Positions 24,964 to 33,362 of a stretch of DNA of 64,000 nt are shown here, piece after piece (the first letter of the stretch is position 1; each line of letters opens with the position of its first letter). Made by a program: the position numbers and the translations under genes. The notes beneath the pieces are model-generated. The model was given only the letters and a program-made list of their open reading frames with translations. It did not search any database and had not been told where the DNA came from. Origin of the DNA: Parafrankia sp041008525 (GTDB lineage: Bacteria; Actinomycetota; Actinomycetes; Frankiales; Frankiaceae); assembly GCF_041008525.1 (NCBI RefSeq), contig NZ_JBFLUG010000030.1, forward strand, positions 1-64,000. Direction: 5' to 3'.

Positions 24964-25293
24964 ATGTCCACGTACCAGTACTACGAGTTCCTGGCCGTCG
25001 ACCGGCCTCTGAATGCACGGCAGCAGGACGAGGTCCGTGCGCTGTCCACCCGGGCCAGGATTACCGCCACCAGTTTCACCAACGAATACCACTTGGGTGA
25101 CTTCGGTGGTGATCCTCGGAAGATGGCGGCCGTCGACCTTCGTGGGGATCTGCGGGCGCTGGCCTCGCGTTCCGGTACCACGGTGGAGTTTGCCCGGCGG
25201 TTCACGCGCCTGCGCGAAGAACATCTCCGGAAGCCCAGCCTGATCGCACGTTTCGACCGTGCTGGCCTCGGTGCGGTCACGATCGGGCAGTAG
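24964..25293 (+). CDS. YQYYEF-type protein, apparently internally deleted
   Basis: 109 residues. The N-terminus MSTYQYYEFLAVDRPL to about NEYHLGDFGGDPRKM matches the start of a widespread actinobacterial protein that is several hundred residues long. From about residue 60 the chain changes to DLRALASRSGTTVEFARRF and LRKPSLIARFDRAGL, which I recall as the C-terminal part of the same family. The middle appears to have been removed in frame. The gene still has a start (ATG after AAGGCAG) and a stop, but the product is unlikely to keep the parent function, which is unknown. Confidence 0.6.
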   Translation: MSTYQYYEFLAVDRPLNARQQDEVRALSTRARITATSFTNEYHLGDFGGDPRKMAAVDLRGDLRALASRSGTTVEFARRFTRLREEHLRKPSLIARFDRAGLGAVTIGQ

Positions 25294-25330
25294 TGACGAC
25301 CCGCAGTAGTGATAATCCGGCGTTCAACGG

Positions 25331-25815
25331 TCAGATCGGCTCGATGAGGATGTCGGCGTGGTCGAGGGTGGCGGTGTAGGCGGTCAGGTCGTCCGGGTCG
25401 CTGGTGAGGATCTGGGCGGGGGCGTGCAGTGCGGCGGTGATGACGCCAGGGTGTCGATGACGTCCGGCCGCTTCTTCGTGGGAAGACTGGCATTGGCGAG
25501 CATGGCCCCTGCCCGTTTGTACGAGTCGAGGGTGAAGGTTCTCGCGCAGGCGACGATGCCGGCGGGGATGTTGGCCGTGCTGCGGATGAGTGGCGTGCTT
25601 TCCCGGGTTTGTGGCACGGTGCAGTCCTTCAGATACTGGCTGAAGGCGTGTATTACTTTCGGGTCCGGTCGCCACGCCTGGGCGAGGACCGCGCCGATGG
25701 GAACCGGCCGGTGTGGCGCCGCGCGTAGGCCGTGATGCAGCAGTCGCGCCGTGGGGTTGTCGCGCAGGAGCGCTACGAGCATTCCCGTGTCGTAGACGAC
25801 GGTACGGGTGGTCAC
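25331..25815 (-). pseudogene. PIN-domain (VapC-like) toxin with a C-terminal frameshift
   Basis: From the GTG at 25815 the frame gives VYDTGMLVALLRDNPTAR (first PIN Asp), YLKDCTVPQTRESTPLI, TLDSYKRAGAMLANA and KKRPDVIDTL, then breaks near 25445. The proper ending VITAALHAPAQILTSDPDD and ILIEPI is found one frame over, to a stop at 25331. Adding one base (CTG GCN GTC ATC) restores a PIN fold of about 160 residues. The final acidic ligands are after the break, so the present product lacks the full active site. Start overlaps the antitoxin stop by 4 nt (GTGA). Confidence 0.8.
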
Positions 25816-26057
25816 GCGACGCTCGCGGCATCCGTTCCGAGCGCGCTGGCCAGGACCCGGTGGACGAGGGCCTGCTCGTCCGCGGCCAGGGCGTCGAACG
25901 AGGGCAGGTCCGTCTCGGGGAGGTCGGCGGCCTGCTCCAGTGCGGCCTGGTTGCGGGAGTCCAGTGCCGCGAAGGCCGCCGTGGCGGCGTCGTCGCGTGC
26001 CATCTGAGCGACGGCCGCCGCGATCATGTAGGCGGACACGTCCATACCTGCCGCCAT
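25812..26057 (-). CDS. Antitoxin partner of the PIN toxin
   Basis: 81-residue small protein, Ala-rich and helical: MAAGMDVSAYMIAAAVAQMA then LDSRNQAALEQAADLPETD and LALVHR-like ending. The C-terminus is acidic, as expected for a toxin-binding tail. Stop overlaps the start of the PIN gene (GTGA). An operator-like palindrome lies 8 bp upstream of the ATG. A second ATG at 26045 is possible. No DNA-binding fold can be named with confidence. Confidence 0.65.
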   Translation of the reverse strand: MAAGMDVSAYMIAAAVAQMARDDAATAAFAALDSRNQAALEQAADLPETDLPSFDALAADEQALVHRVLASALGTDAASVA

Positions 26058-26064
26058 CGTAACA

Positions 26065-26079
26065 CGGCGTATTACGCCG
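26065..26079. promoter_or_regulatory. Palindrome upstream of the PIN-toxin operon
   Basis: CGGCGTATTACGCCG has two perfect 7-bp arms with one central base, and begins 8 bp upstream of the antitoxin ATG. Size and place fit autoregulation by the antitoxin. Confidence 0.6.
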
Positions 26080-26172
26080 GCATCCGCACGTACGTCGCGG
26101 CGGCGCAGTGGTTCGCCGCCTAGCACCTGCGTGCACGCCGACTGGGTGGACAGCACCGCTGGCGGTTTCCTT

Positions 26173-26568
26173 TTATTCGACGAGGCGGATCGCACAGTGG
26201 CGGGTGGCGGCGCGGGCGAGCCGGGCGTCGGAGGTGACGAGGGTGATGGCTCGGAACTCCGCGAGCGCGACGTAGGCGGCGTCGTAGCCGCTGATGCCGG
26301 CGCGGAGCTGCCACATGCGGGGGAGGAACGGTTCGACGGGAACGTGGTCGACGCCGAGCCGGGGGATCCGGTTGATCGCGGCGTGCGCCTGGTCATCGCT
26401 GATCCTGCCGCCGAGAGCGAGCCCGCGCATGACCGAGAACAGCTCGATCTTCCAGTGCTCGGGAGCCGCCCACTCGGGGTCGGCGCTCAGGATCGAACGG
26501 GCTCTCCGTCCTCGGTCGTCGGCGTAGACGAGGGCGTTGGCGAGCACGGAGGCGTCCACGACGATCAT
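26173..26568 (-). CDS. VapC-type PIN-domain ribonuclease toxin
   Basis: 131 residues with a full set of PIN acidic residues: D5 (MIVVDASVLANAL), E42 (WKIELFSVMRGL), D96 (GISGYDAAYVALAEF) and D114 (LVTSDARLARA). VapC toxins cut specific RNAs in a Mg-dependent way. ATG at 26568 overlaps the antitoxin stop by 4 nt (ATGA). Of the three toxin genes in this region it is the only one without visible damage. Confidence 0.9.
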   Translation of the reverse strand: MIVVDASVLANALVYADDRGRRARSILSADPEWAAPEHWKIELFSVMRGLALGGRISDDQAHAAINRIPRLGVDHVPVEPFLPRMWQLRAGISGYDAAYVALAEFRAITLVTSDARLARAATRHCAIRLVE

Positions 26569-26855
26569 CCGGAACCACGCGTGCCTGGCTCGCCTGTCGA
26601 CGTCGGCTCGACGCGCATGGCGCGGGCGGCTGCCAGCACGTCGGCGGCGGCTGGAGCATCCGTGCCGGCGCCGCCGCCCGCCGCGAGTTCGTCCTCCACG
26701 GTGACGAGGACCTGCTGGTTGAGGGCGTACCGAGACTGCCGGGTGAGTACTCCGAGCAGGAACGCCTGCAGTGACTGGCCTTGCTGGCGGGCGTACTGCG
26801 CGAGCGCGTCCCGTACGTCTTCCGGTACATCGCGTATGGTGACTGCAACTGTCAT
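26565..26855 (-). CDS. FitA/VapB-type ribbon-helix-helix antitoxin
   Basis: 96 residues. The N-terminus TVAVTIRDVPEDVRDALAQY with QQGQSLQAFLLGVLTRQ is a typical FitA-like RHH DNA-binding domain (strand, then two helices with the SLQxFL turn). The rest (about 45-96) is an acidic, Gly/Ala-rich toxin-binding tail. It precedes and overlaps the VapC gene. The inverted repeat at 26856-26883 starts at the base directly before its ATG, so repressor binding would cover the start of the transcript. Confidence 0.88.
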   Translation of the reverse strand: MTVAVTIRDVPEDVRDALAQYARQQGQSLQAFLLGVLTRQSRYALNQQVLVTVEDELAAGGGAGTDAPAAADVLAAARAMRVEPTSTGEPGTRGSG

Positions 26856-26883
26856 GCCTGCATTGTGGCTGCATAATGCAGGC
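26856..26883. promoter_or_regulatory. VapBC operator: 9-bp inverted repeat
   Basis: GCCTGCATT at 26856-26864 and AATGCAGGC at 26875-26883 are exact reverse complements, 10 bp apart. A second, overlapping palindrome CTGCATAATGCAG lies at 26869-26881. The element abuts the antitoxin ATG at 26855. Confidence 0.7.
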
Positions 26884-27049
26884 TAGTCAAAGTAGAGTCA
26901 CGGTCGAGGCCACCCCTTCCCGCAGGATCAGGGCCGAGGTCGCAACGTCACCGCCGCGTCCGTCCGACGTCCTGATTGCGTCCTGATCCGGACATCAGAC
27001 GGAATCGTTGCGCCGGTTGGGCGAGTTCGGACGGGCCTAGAGTGGACGA

Positions 27050-27757
27050 ATGGCCGTTCGTGTCGTCCTTGCTGAGGACAATGCACTGCTCCGGCATGGT
27101 CTTGCGACGCTGATCGAGCGGGCGGACGGGCTCGACCTGGTCGGCACGGCCACCGACCGGCCGTCGCTGGAACAGGCCGTCCGCGATCACGACCCGGATG
27201 TCGTGGTCACCGACATCCGGATGCCGCCGTCCCGTTCCGACGAGGGCATCAAGGTCGCCGGGTGGCTGCGCCGCGAGCGGCCTCAGGTCGGAGTGGTCGT
27301 GCTGAGCCAGCACGCCGAGGCGACGTACGCGCTGGCGCTGCTCGAGGGCGGCTCGTCGGGCCGTGCCTATCTGCTCAAGGAGCGGGTGGCGGGTGTGGAT
27401 GATCTGCTCCGTGCGATCCGCGCCGTCGCGGCCGGGGAGTCGGTGATCGACCCGGCCGTGGTGGAGGGCCTCGTCGCCGCGAACGCCCGCCGGCAGCACA
27501 GCGAGCTGGAACGGCTGACCCCGCGGGAGCTGGAGGTGCTGAGCCACATGGCCCAGGGCTGGAGCAACGCGGCGATCGCCGCGGCGCTCGTCCTGTCCGA
27601 ACGGGCGGTGGAGAAGCACTCCAACTCGATCTTCGCGAAGCTCGGCCTCACCGACGAGCCGGACCTGAACCGGCGGGTGAAGGCCGTCCTGCTGTATCTG
27701 CACTCCGGGCACCGCCCGGCCAGCGGGCCGACGGGGAAGGTAGCCACACCGGGGTGA
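27050..27757 (+). CDS. NarL/LuxR-family response regulator
   Basis: 235 residues. Receiver domain with acidic E9/D10 and phosphoacceptor D55 (VVVTDIRMPPS), AYLLKERV as switch lysine region, then a LuxR helix-turn-helix (LTPRELEVLSHMAQGWSNAAIAAAL, SERAVEKHSNSIFAKLGL). It is followed 51 nt later by a receiver-only protein, and the operon at 28277-33362 on the other strand encodes a matching HisKA_3 kinase. It is likely the output regulator for that kinase and the ABC exporter. Confidence 0.92.
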   Translation: MAVRVVLAEDNALLRHGLATLIERADGLDLVGTATDRPSLEQAVRDHDPDVVVTDIRMPPSRSDEGIKVAGWLRRERPQVGVVVLSQHAEATYALALLEGGSSGRAYLLKERVAGVDDLLRAIRAVAAGESVIDPAVVEGLVAANARRQHSELERLTPRELEVLSHMAQGWSNAAIAAALVLSERAVEKHSNSIFAKLGLTDEPDLNRRVKAVLLYLHSGHRPASGPTGKVATPG

Positions 27758-27808
27758 TGGCATGGCTGCACCCTTGGGTGCCGGGCCGGGTCCGGCCAGA
27801 CTGATGTC

Positions 27809-28210
27809 ATGAGCTCCTCCCCGGCGGTCTCCGTGCTGGTCGTCGATGACCAGCGCCCCTTCCGGCTCGCTGTGCGGGCCGTGCTGCGCCGCGCCGCCGG
27901 CTTCGTTCTCGCCGGTGAGGCGGAGACGGGCGAGGCCGCCCTGACCGCCGCCGCCGAACTGCGCCCTGACCTGGTGCTGATGGACGTGAACCTGCCGGGC
28001 ATCAACGGGGTCGTCGCCGGCTCCCGGATCCGGCAGGACGCCCCGGGCACGGTCGTCGTCCTCTGCTCCACCTACGGCCGGACGGACCTGCCGGCCGCCG
28101 TCGCCGACAGCGGGCTGGACTACCTGTGCAAGGAGGACCTGGCCCCGAACGTGCTGCGCGACATCTGGCACCGGCACACCCCGCCTCCCGGCTCCGCGCA
28201 GGATCTGTAG
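27809..28210 (+). CDS. Stand-alone receiver-domain protein
   Basis: 133 residues: a complete CheY-like receiver (VLVVDDQRPFRLA, phosphoacceptor D59 in LVLMDVNLPG, switch Thr/Lys region STYGRT and YLCKEDL) with no helix-turn-helix after it. It may be a phosphate sink or compete with the LuxR-type regulator 51 nt upstream for the same kinase. The end TPPPGSAQDL is a short flexible tail rather than a truncated output domain. Confidence 0.85.
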   Translation: MSSSPAVSVLVVDDQRPFRLAVRAVLRRAAGFVLAGEAETGEAALTAAAELRPDLVLMDVNLPGINGVVAGSRIRQDAPGTVVVLCSTYGRTDLPAAVADSGLDYLCKEDLAPNVLRDIWHRHTPPPGSAQDL

Positions 28211-28230
28211 ACGGCCCGCCGTCGACCCGG

Positions 28231-28276
28231 CCCGCTGCCGGCGCCGGGCTTCGCGGCGCCGGTCCGACGAAGCGGG
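28231..28276. terminator. Bidirectional terminator hairpin
   Basis: Outer stem CCCGCT/AGCGGG and inner stem CCGGCGCCG/CGGCGCCGG with a 7-nt loop. It lies between the receiver gene (plus, ends 28210) and the permease gene (minus, ends 28277). Confidence 0.7.
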
Positions 28277-30865
28277 CTATTCGCCCCGCAGGACGGTGCC
28301 GGGCAACAGCCGCCCTGCCCGCGCGGCCGGCAGGGTGGCGATGACCAGGGCGGTCAGCACCGCGGCCGGGGGCAGGGCGACCAGCAGTCCGACCGGCACC
28401 GCCAGGTCGGTGGACACACCGGTGGCCATGGCGATCTCCCACCAGGCCAGCCGGCCGATCAGCAGCCCGAGCGGAATCCCGATGCCGACCGCCAGCACGG
28501 CGGTCACACAGGACGTCACCAGCGGGATCCGCGCGGTCTGCCCGGGTGTGAACCCGAGGGTGCGCAGGATGGCGAGCTCGCCCTGCGAGGAACGCCAGGT
28601 GGTCCCGACGGCGTGGCCGGCGGCGGCGATGGCGAGCGCCGCCAGGACGGTCTGCAGCATCGTCGGCAGCCGCCCCATGCCGCCGAGGTTCGCGACCTCG
28701 GTCGGCACGAACCCGGTGTCGATCTCGTACTCGGTGCCGAGGGCGGCGGCGAGGTTGACCGGGTCGACCTGCGGGATGGCCCGCACGAGGGCGCTGCGCA
28801 GCGGCTGGGTGCGCTGGACGCGGGCGAGCATGTCGGGCTCCACCAGCATGCTCTCGCCGAGACGCTCGCCGCTGAGGACGGGGCCGATCCCGATGCCGGT
28901 GACCCGCAGCTGGGCGTGGCCGCCGTTGTTCGTGGAGACGCTGAGGTGGTCGCCGACATCCAGGTCGAGCTGGCGGGCGGTCCGCGGGCCGATCGCCACC
29001 TCGTTCGTGCGCCGCGGTGCCAACCCTTCGAAGAGGGTCCAGCCGACGTCGGGCCCGGCCGCCCCCGGTTTGGGGGAGAGCGCGTAGACGGCGACATCAA
29101 CCCCGGGGTCGACGTCACCGCGGCCGATCGCGCCCGGCCCGGCGTCACCGGGCCCGATGCCCACCAGCGTGTCCGGAGCGGGCAGCGCATGCCCGTGCTC
29201 GTCGATCTCGACGGTCGCGGTCGAGGCGTCCAGCATGCTGACCGCGGCGACCCGCGGGTCCGCCGCCAGCCGGTTGACGATGTCCGGGCGGGCGTCGGTG
29301 ATCTCCAGGTCGGCGTTCCAGCCGTACCGGTGCGGATCGTCGGCGAGCCGGCTCATCCCGCCCGCGATCGTCGCCGCGGCGATGAGCCCGGTCACCCCGA
29401 TGGCCGTCCCGGTGATGGCGGGCCGGCGGGCAGCCGCCGCCCGGTCCCGCCCGCGGTCGAGCGCGAACGAGGCGCCGATCCACAGCCAGACGGGGCCCCG
29501 TCTGGCCACCGCGTTACCGGGGCGCCCGGCCCGGCGGGACACCGGTGCCCCACCTGGCAGGGACCCGCGCGGCGGGCGGGGCTGGCCGGGCGCCGCGGAC
29601 CATCCTGCCGTCGCGGACCATCCGGGCGCCGCCGCGCCGGGCCGCCCGGTGAGCACCCGGCCGAGTTCGCCCGGGCGCTGGCCCGCCCGGATGGCGGTGA
29701 TGCCCGAGATCAGGGCTGTCGCCACCAGGCCGGCCCCGGCGGCGATGCAGGCCAGGGCGGTGTTCCCGGCGTAGCCGGGGTGCGGCTCCATCCCGGCGAG
29801 CGGCCCGAGCGGTTCGAACCGGCCCGCGAGCAGGGGACCGGCCGCGGCGACAGCGGCGCCCGCCGCGGCGGCCGGAGCGGCGGCGAGCACCCGGGCACCG
29901 GCCCGCCCCAGCGCGGGCAGGCCGAGCACCGCCTCGATCTGCTGGGTACGCGCGCCGGCGGCGTGATGGCGGAAGAAGGCCTGGCTCGCCGCGGCCATCC
30001 CCGCCACCCCGACCACGGCGGCAAAGACGATCAGCCCCGTGACCAGGACCCGCTGCGTCGCGGCGATGCGGGCGTCGCCGTCGGTGGCCGGCCGGGACAC
30101 CTGCAGCGCGGGGAACTCGCTGGCGAGCGGGTCGGTGCGCAGGCCCAGCCCGATGCGCCGCAGCGCCGAGGAAGCCGTCGTCATGGCCTCCGGGCCCGGC
30201 TTCAGCCGCAGCATGACCAGGGTCGTCACGGCGTCGAGCCGCGCGGCGAGCGCCGGGGAGACCGTGAGGGGCGTCTGGCGGACGTTCTCGCCCGCCATCC
30301 GGGTCAGGCCGGTCACCACCAGCTTCAGGACCGGCCCGCCCGGCGTGCCGAAACCGGTGTCGAAGTTCAGGAAGTCGGAGGTCGTGAGCAGGCGCAGCGT
30401 GATGGTGTCGCCGACGTCGAACCCCCACCAGCCCGCCGCCCGCTCGTCCAGCAGCACCTCGTCGGGCGCGCGCGGGTCGTGGTCGCGGCCCTTGACGACC
30501 ACGGGCGCGTACAGGTCACGCGGGCCGCCGGTGTCCCCGAGGATGCCGATGTAGGAGACGGACGCTCTGTCCTCGATCCGCCCGACCGCGCCGACTGCCG
30601 TCCTGGAGCCGACGACGCCCGGCACCGTGGCGATCTGGCGGGCCACCTCCGGATCCCGGCCGAGGTAGTTGACCTGCAGGTCGGGCACGGCGGAGGCGCG
30701 TTCGAGACGGTCGTGGGCGGTGGCGGTGCGCCGGATCAGCGCCGCCGTCCCGGCGACGACCCCGACGACCACGCCGATCAGGACGCCGAGCGCGGTGAGG
30801 GCCACCCAGCGGCGCCGCAGCTCGGCCCGCGCGATCATGCCGACCGCGCCCAGGACGCCTCTCAT
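28277..30865 (-). CDS. ABC transporter permease, FtsX/MacB type
   Basis: 862-residue membrane protein with the duplicated FtsX layout: N-terminal helix (ALTALGVLIGVVVGVVAGTAA), a large extracytoplasmic domain (about 50-260), three helices, a second half with another helix (ITGTAIGVTGLIAAATIAGG), another outside domain and a final three-helix FtsX core (IAAAGHAVGTTWRSSQGELAILRTLGF, VTSCVTAVLAVGIGIPLGLL). Members export lipids, lipoproteins or peptides or relay force, not import. ATG overlaps the stop of the kinase gene by 4 nt. Cargo unknown. Confidence 0.88.
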   Translation of the reverse strand: MRGVLGAVGMIARAELRRRWVALTALGVLIGVVVGVVAGTAALIRRTATAHDRLERASAVPDLQVNYLGRDPEVARQIATVPGVVGSRTAVGAVGRIEDRASVSYIGILGDTGGPRDLYAPVVVKGRDHDPRAPDEVLLDERAAGWWGFDVGDTITLRLLTTSDFLNFDTGFGTPGGPVLKLVVTGLTRMAGENVRQTPLTVSPALAARLDAVTTLVMLRLKPGPEAMTTASSALRRIGLGLRTDPLASEFPALQVSRPATDGDARIAATQRVLVTGLIVFAAVVGVAGMAAASQAFFRHHAAGARTQQIEAVLGLPALGRAGARVLAAAPAAAAGAAVAAAGPLLAGRFEPLGPLAGMEPHPGYAGNTALACIAAGAGLVATALISGITAIRAGQRPGELGRVLTGRPGAAAPGWSATAGWSAAPGQPRPPRGSLPGGAPVSRRAGRPGNAVARRGPVWLWIGASFALDRGRDRAAAARRPAITGTAIGVTGLIAAATIAGGMSRLADDPHRYGWNADLEITDARPDIVNRLAADPRVAAVSMLDASTATVEIDEHGHALPAPDTLVGIGPGDAGPGAIGRGDVDPGVDVAVYALSPKPGAAGPDVGWTLFEGLAPRRTNEVAIGPRTARQLDLDVGDHLSVSTNNGGHAQLRVTGIGIGPVLSGERLGESMLVEPDMLARVQRTQPLRSALVRAIPQVDPVNLAAALGTEYEIDTGFVPTEVANLGGMGRLPTMLQTVLAALAIAAAGHAVGTTWRSSQGELAILRTLGFTPGQTARIPLVTSCVTAVLAVGIGIPLGLLIGRLAWWEIAMATGVSTDLAVPVGLLVALPPAAVLTALVIATLPAARAGRLLPGTVLRGE

Positions 30866-32574
30866 CGTGCCGCCGGGACGATCCCGAGCACCCGCGTTCC
30901 CGTTCCCACCGCGGACTCCCAGCGCAGCGTTCCGCCGATGGCGCCGATCCGGTCCGCCATGTTGGTCATGCCATGGCCGCGTTCGGATCGCTGCGGGTCG
31001 AAGCCGGGCCCGTTGTCACGCACAGTGAACGTGAGGGCGCTTTCCTCCTCGACGAGCAGGATGTCCACGGAGCAGCCGGCCGCGTGCTTCGCCGCGTTCT
31101 GGAGGGCCTCCAGGCAGCAGAAGTAGACGGCGGCCTCGATGTCGGGCGGGTAGCGGCCGACCCCGTCGGCACCGACCGTGACGCCGACAGCCGACCGCTG
31201 CCCCGCGGCGCGAAGCGCCTCGGCCAGGCCGGAGGAGCGCAGCAGCGGTGGGTAGATGCCATGGGCGAGGTTGCGGACCTCGGCGATCGTCTCGGTCACC
31301 TGCTCGGCCATGGCGGCGAGCAGCTCGTCGGCGGCCGCGGCGTCTTCGTTCCGAGCGGCCGCGGCGTCCTCGTTCCGAGCGGCGGTGGCCTCTTCGCCCA
31401 TGCTGTCCGCGACGAGGTCACGGACCAGCCGCAGCCCGACGGCGAGCGAGACGAGCTGCTGCTGGGCCCCGTCGTGCAGGTCCCGTTCGATCCGCCGCCG
31501 CTCGGCGTCGGCCGTGGCCACCAGACGCGCCCGGGAGACCCGCAGCTCGTCGTTGGCGTGACGCAGGTCGGCGAGGGCGTCCCGCAGGTTGGCGTCCAAC
31601 TGGCGGTTGTGCAGGACGGTGCCGAGCCGGGTCCCGAGCTCGGCCAGCATGCGGTCCTCCTGCTCGGAGAAGCGTGGCGCCTCCGGTGGGCGGCTCACCA
31701 CGAGCATGCCGAGCAGCGCGCCGCCGGCGCGGGCCGGGATCACCCGAACCTGCAGGTCACCGTGCCTGCGGGCGAGGTTCGGCACCCACAGGGCGAGCCA
31801 GCCGGGCCCCGCCACCCGGGTCCGGGCGAGCGCGACCAGATCGGCCACGCTGAGGTTCATCGCCGACCCCACCTGCACCCCACCGCCCAGGCCGTCGCCG
31901 TCGCCGTCGGAATCGGAATCGGCGTCGGAATCGCTGTCGCTGTCGCTGTCGCCGATGGTGACACCGGCGCCCGCGGGCGGGGTGCCCTCGATGTCGGGAA
32001 GGACGACGGCGGCGGTCAGGCGGCCGGCGGCTCCGGTCCAGATCTCCACCCGCTGCAGCGTCAGGCCGCGCCGCAGCGCCTCGCCGAGCCCGCGGAGGGT
32101 CTCGTCCAGACCGACGCCACGGCTGGCGTCCTCGCCGAACGTCCGCAGGACGTCGTCCGGCGCGTACCGGGCACCTCGTACCACGCCGAGGACCACATTC
32201 AGCGTGCGGGCCCGGGCGGCCGCCGCGGTGGCCGCGGCGAGTGCGGTGGCGACCAGCACCGGTCCGGTGAAGTCCTCACCGCCGTCGAGCGGACGGTGCC
32301 CCAGCACGGCCAGCGCGGCCGTCAGGCCCAGCGCGGCGACTCCGGCCAGGCAGGCCAGGTCCGCCGCGATCATCAGGGCCTGCTCGGACCGCAGCCGTGC
32401 CCAGGGAACCCAGCCGGCGCCCAGCCCGACCACGAGCAGCACGACGTCCACCGTCAGCGGGACCGACCAGCCGGGGCTGTGCCCGCCGAGCAGGCGGGGG
32501 GCCGCGCACATCGCGGTCACGGCCACGGCGGTCAGTAGTGCGGCCGACGCCAGCTGGCGGCGCGGATGCGTCAT
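30862..32574 (-). CDS. Sensor histidine kinase of the NarL type, inside an ABC operon
   Basis: 570 residues: about four membrane helices (10-130), a GAF-like domain (about 145-320), HisKA_3 box ERRRIERDLHDGAQQQLVSL, and a C-terminal HATPase with NAAKHA and DNGPGFDPQRSERGHGMTNM (cut: NGPGFDP, GHGMTNMADRIGAIGG). Two low-complexity inserts are odd: an Asp-Ser run (SDSDSDSDADSDSDGDGDG) in the GAF region and two copies of AAARNEDAA before the HATPase. The gene overlaps its neighbours by 4 nt on both sides, so ATPase, kinase and permease form one coupled operon. The response regulators at 27050 and 27809 are convergent partners. Confidence 0.9.
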   Translation of the reverse strand: MTHPRRQLASAALLTAVAVTAMCAAPRLLGGHSPGWSVPLTVDVVLLVVGLGAGWVPWARLRSEQALMIAADLACLAGVAALGLTAALAVLGHRPLDGGEDFTGPVLVATALAAATAAAARARTLNVVLGVVRGARYAPDDVLRTFGEDASRGVGLDETLRGLGEALRRGLTLQRVEIWTGAAGRLTAAVVLPDIEGTPPAGAGVTIGDSDSDSDSDADSDSDGDGDGLGGGVQVGSAMNLSVADLVALARTRVAGPGWLALWVPNLARRHGDLQVRVIPARAGGALLGMLVVSRPPEAPRFSEQEDRMLAELGTRLGTVLHNRQLDANLRDALADLRHANDELRVSRARLVATADAERRRIERDLHDGAQQQLVSLAVGLRLVRDLVADSMGEEATAARNEDAAAARNEDAAAADELLAAMAEQVTETIAEVRNLAHGIYPPLLRSSGLAEALRAAGQRSAVGVTVGADGVGRYPPDIEAAVYFCCLEALQNAAKHAAGCSVDILLVEEESALTFTVRDNGPGFDPQRSERGHGMTNMADRIGAIGGTLRWESAVGTGTRVLGIVPAAR

Positions 32575-33362
32575 GCCACCACCTCGGATGCCCCGGCCAC
32601 CTCGGACGCCCGGGCCTGGTCGGGTGATGCTGACGCCTCGGGCGGGGCGGAGACCCGGCCGTCGCGCATGGTCACGATCCGCTCGGCGCCGGCGGCGACC
32701 TGGCGATCGTGGGTGACCATGAGGATGGTCTGGCCGCGGCGGTGCAGCCGGGTGAACAGGTCGAGGACCTCGGCGGCCCCGGCGGAGTCCAGCGCGCCGG
32801 TCGGTTCGTCCGCCAGCAGGACCGTCGGCTCGTTGGCCAGCGCCCGCGCGATGGCCAGCCGCTGGCGCTGCCCGCCGGAGAGCGTGCCGGGCAGCGCGTC
32901 GGCCCGCTCCAGCAGACCGAGCAGGTCCAGCAGGTCGTGCCCGCGCCGGACGGAGGCCCGCCGGCCGGCCCCGGACAGCCGCGCCGCCAGGACCACGTTG
33001 TCCGCGACCGTCATCGTCTCCAGCAGGTGGAAGAACTGGAACACCATGCCGACGTGGCGGCGGCGCATCCGCGCCAGGTCGGCCTCCGAACGGGCGACCA
33101 GGGACATGCCGGCGACCGTCACGGCCCCCTCGTCCACCCGCTCCAAGCCGGCGACGACGTTCAGCAGGGTCGACTTCCCGCTCCCGGACGGTCCCATCAC
33201 CGCGACGAACTCGCCGCGCGCGACCGTCAGCCCCGCACCGCGCAGCGCGTGCACCGGCGCGGTGTCGGCGGCGAACGTCCGGTAGACCGAACGCAGCACG
33301 ACCACGGGGCTCTCCGCATCCCCTGGCACCGCGACCGCCCCCTTACGTCCGCGCCTGGGCAC
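32571..33362 (-). CDS. ABC transporter ATP-binding protein, MacB/LolD type
   Basis: 263 residues with Walker A GPSGSGKST, Q-loop MVFQFFHL, signature LSGGQRQRLAIARAL, Walker B TVLLADEPTGALDS and the switch His in VTHD. The family partner is an FtsX-type permease, found two genes downstream. First gene of the ATPase-kinase-permease operon; its stop overlaps the kinase start (ATGA). N-terminal 15 residues are a basic lead of uncertain translation; an internal GTG is possible. Confidence 0.93.
   Translation of the reverse strand: MPRRGRKGAVAVPGDAESPVVVLRSVYRTFAADTAPVHALRGAGLTVARGEFVAVMGPSGSGKSTLLNVVAGLERVDEGAVTVAGMSLVARSEADLARMRRRHVGMVFQFFHLLETMTVADNVVLAARLSGAGRRASVRRGHDLLDLLGLLERADALPGTLSGGQRQRLAIARALANEPTVLLADEPTGALDSAGAAEVLDLFTRLHRRGQTILMVTHDRQVAAGAERIVTMRDGRVSAPPEASASPDQARASEVAGASEVVA

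Noticed and set aside
28613..31126. Long plus-strand frame opposite the FtsX permease
   Set aside because: No recognisable domain; codon-position G+C favours the permease.
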